Assembly: GCF_000003815.2 (NCBI RefSeq)
Contig: NC_049986.1
Span: 18,223,049-18,287,048 of the forward strand
From: Branchiostoma floridae
Taxonomy: Eukaryota; Chordata; Leptocardii; Amphioxiformes; Branchiostomatidae
Reading direction: 5' to 3'
DNA length: 64,000 bases
Within the stretch, counting starts at the first letter, position 1; every line of letters begins with the position of its first letter. Made by a program: the position numbers and the translations under genes. The notes under the pieces are model-generated. The model was given only the letters and a program-made list of their open reading frames with translations, did not search any database and had not been told where the DNA came from. Positions 62,301-64,000 of this stretch are shown here, one piece after another.

Positions 62301-62683
62301 GGTGGGGATGTGACCTTTTCCTTATATGCCGTATTTTTCGACCAGCCCCCCCACCAACATCTGCTTGGAGAGTAGGGCCTACCGCGAACATCGTATCTTT
62401 GTCAAGTTGGCATTTATATACCTGGTCGGTTGCTGTACCACAAATCAAATCAGCTCCATCTACATCAAGGTACATAGTTCTGACTTAAACAGTTTTTTTT
62501 TTACTCAATGGTCACCACGTAACAAGGCCTGAAGGCCACTCATAGTTAAAGCGTTGAATACATACCAAAAGTAGAGGATGTAGTTTTCCCTCCTGAGTTC
62601 CCCGTCCGTGATCACGTCGATCCCGATGTCGACCTGTTCTTGGATCACCTCCCGGATCGCACGTGTGATCTGCTTCTCAAGCT
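59356..62683 (-). CDS. Core MetE-like methyltransferase, copy B (6 of 7 exons in window)
   Basis: Exons in transcript order: 62683-62566, 61881-61667, 61427-61249, 61040-60981, 60588-60507, 59627-59356. Lengths (118, 215, 179, 60, 82, 272) and phases are identical to exons 2-7 of copy A, so the two are tandem duplicates. Motifs: IGIDVITDGELRRENY, GPMTIIG, YIQIDEPVMMRNPE, VHACCGYP, SLEDAHCHTDLS, LAPDCGLGF; the zinc ligands (H, C, E, C) are kept. The first exon, with the GSYPKP start, was not found between 62684 and 64000 and probably lies beyond the edge. Exon 3 protein is only about two-thirds identical to copy A, while the last exon is about 97% identical in DNA. Confidence 0.88.
59680..59900 (+). 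mobile_element. tRNA-derived SINE
   Basis: GTGTGGCGTAACGGCAGAG (A box) and GAGTTCGAATCCTGTCATG (B box) form a convincing tRNA-like head. The body has GTGCCCCTGGGAAAGG, TGTGTACCTGACTTCGG, GGTGGAAGGAGCGG. It is the best-preserved member of the family also seen at 12345, 29680, 38833 and 48385, and it lies in the last intron of MetE copy B. Confidence 0.75.
60240..60365 (-). pseudogene. Downstream partial copy of MetE copy B exon 60588-60507 (exon end plus donor)
   Basis: The minus strand near 60355-60310 encodes LYDRLVTKLDNVDFDR before a GT, against LYDRLATKLDNAGFDR in the real exon. Flanking words (ATCACGATATCGACTACATG, GTTTGGATAACAA) are repeated as well, giving a unit of about 180 bases. 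The copy lies 3' of the exon. Confidence 0.8.
62092..62275. mobile_element. MITE, TACTGTAAATGC family, well preserved
   Basis: TACTGTAAATGC at 62092 and GCATTTACAGTA ending 62275 are exact inverses. The interior carries two mirrored blocks of CCGCGAA-type words. In an intron of MetE copy B. Confidence 0.9.
62282..62374. mobile_element. Short MITE with TACTCTCCAAG termini
   Basis: TACTCTCCAAGTAGAGGTTG and CCAACATCTGCTTGGAGAGTA are inverse with few mismatches; total 93 bases. Same termini as the element of about 1 kb that contains the assembly gap. It lies six bases from the preceding MITE. Confidence 0.85.
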
Positions 62684-62897
62684 CTGAAAAAAACACGACA
62701 AAGGTCTAGTCATATTTTTATGGAGAGCTGTGATTTTGGGGCTATGTGTGTTTCTGTCGGTCTACCTGTCTGTCTGTCTGTCTGTGGACAGCGTTGTTAG
62801 AGATGCGGATGAAGCTTTTAAGCTCACATACCTCGTCACATTTGGCGAAAATCGATCGGACGACGATTCTGCGGCAATCGCACGAGCCTCGCTTATA

Positions 62898-62945
62898 ATA
62901 ATAAACTTTATTGCAGAACAATTGTACAAGGTACAAAGTATGGCT
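62898..62945 (-). repeat. SINE/LINE tail
   Basis: The minus strand CTTGTACAATTGTTCTGCAA, TAAAGTTTATTATTA matches the tail of the repeat ending at 31585. What lies upstream of it (62945-63400) may be the body of the same element but was not recognised. Confidence 0.5.
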
Positions 62946-64000
62946 TATGTGTGACAGGGACGGTTTACAGGTGAAAAATACGCGGAACCCTCTGTCGATC
63001 TTAGATATGGCCGATCTTCCATCGATACGCCCGAAGATCGTGGATAATGTGACAGGGGCATAATGACATTGCGTTTATTGACAGAATTAAAAAAAATGAT
63101 TAGATTATGGTCTCCCTGGCGACTTTCCATGGCACTGCAGCAGGACTTCCGGATTTTGATATCTTGTGTTCAGGACGCCATATGGTCTGAATTCCTAGTA
63201 TTGTTCTGTCCCCAGTCTTCAGGCCTAATGCACTGGTCAAGCTCAATAGGTCACGGCCCAGGCACAAGAGAACCCGCTCTGAGGCAAATGAGGGCTCTCC
63301 CAAAATCCTCAGAGGCCCTGAAATAAGCGCAAGTGCTCTTCGAAGGTTTGCAAAGTAGACTAAGCTTCGGGTACGACAAGTATTAGCCACAAAACCGTGT
63401 TGTGTCGTCATGTGTTACGGTGCTATCAGTTAACCTGCAGTTGAAGTAAAGATGACGCAACTATTTATTAATCATCTGTCAACCAAGCGGTTTTGTTTTA
63501 GCTAGATTTCTTATTCAAGCTTGTATACCCCAGAAGGTAAAAGTTACTAAAACCTAGGTATACTAATTACTATATTAGACTATATTAGCTTGAATGTATA
63601 TCCACGACACCAATGTACCAGCCCTGCCGCGTTTCGGAGTGCCCCAAGGACGAGCATGCAATAAATCTTCATTACTTGTCCCTGTTTCTAGGTCACAGGT
63701 TGACGAGTTCAATTTTTAAAAGTCCCAGATATCCGATATCGCGATTCAAGTCTGTTTTCGATCCGCCAGGTTTCAGTACAGCCAGATGGTAATCTTATCT
63801 TCAATTGCCAAGCAGATATGGGAAGGAAAGCTTTAGGAGATATTGGAAGGAAAGCTTTTAGCTTTAGGTATAAATAGGTATAATGTGTCATATTATATGA
63901 CACCCCCACCCCCAACGTCTGCTTGGTTATTAGTGTCCATGAACCTTGACCGCCTCGAGCTTCAGGCTTCATAATCATACCCTTGGGGATAGAATCCATT
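62946..64000. other. Probable first intron of MetE copy B; nothing else recognised
   Basis: No exon, RNA gene or clear TIR element found. Short open frames on the minus strand (about 63130-62945 and 63411-63100) have no recognisable domain. A CACCCCCACCCCCAACGTCT / TCTGCTTGG word near 63901 resembles the end of the TACTCTCCAAG elements. Confidence 0.4.

Noticed and set aside
62945-63411. Possible coding remnants on the minus strand near the right edge
   Set aside because: No recognisable motif; likely the body of a dispersed repeat whose tail matches 31585.

Overview
The window looks like cephalochordate (amphioxus, Branchiostoma-type) nuclear DNA. It holds intron-rich animal genes with GT-AG splice sites, dense short inverted-repeat elements and tRNA-derived SINEs, CR1/Jockey-like LINEs, a 935-base assembly gap, and many short tandem duplications that straddle exon/intron borders. 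The species call is inferred from style and gene similarity, not from a search. All gene models below were built by hand from splice sites and reading phase; every junction is phase-consistent.

Layout. (1) 1-3198: a LINE on the minus strand, its ORF2 open for at least 987 codons and running off the left edge. (2) 3331-12834, plus strand: a complete 14-exon SLC5A8-like sodium-coupled monocarboxylate transporter (639 aa), ending 'tail to tail' with the next gene. (3) 15303-45250, minus strand: a long coiled-coil gene recognised as the CCDC18 orthologue (30 coding exons, about 1,665 aa), with a 5'-truncated plus-strand LINE in one intron. (4) 46263-46896: a short shared promoter. (5) 46897-51896, plus strand: ribosomal protein L5 (RPL5/uL18), 8 exons, 294 aa. 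(6) 53046-58000 and 59356-62683, minus strand: two tandem paralogues of the catalytic (C-terminal) domain of cobalamin-independent methionine synthase (MetE, COG0620-like). The upstream copy lacks its first exon inside the window.

The genes are functionally unrelated: organic-acid transport, centrosomal/coiled-coil scaffold, ribosome, one-carbon/methionine metabolism. CCDC18 and RPL5 are divergent neighbours here and, as I recall, lie near each other on human chromosome 1p22, so this may be old microsynteny.

The most striking structural theme is that at least a dozen exons, spread over all the host genes, have one or more partial tandem copies beside them. Each copy carries one splice site plus the adjoining part of the exon: acceptor copies lie 5' of the exon, donor copies lie 3'. 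The clearest case is a six-member array at CCDC18 exon 16 (28397-29432). The most interesting gene content is the spliced, duplicated, core-only MetE pair, whose exons show a patchwork of near-identity and strong divergence that suggests gene conversion.
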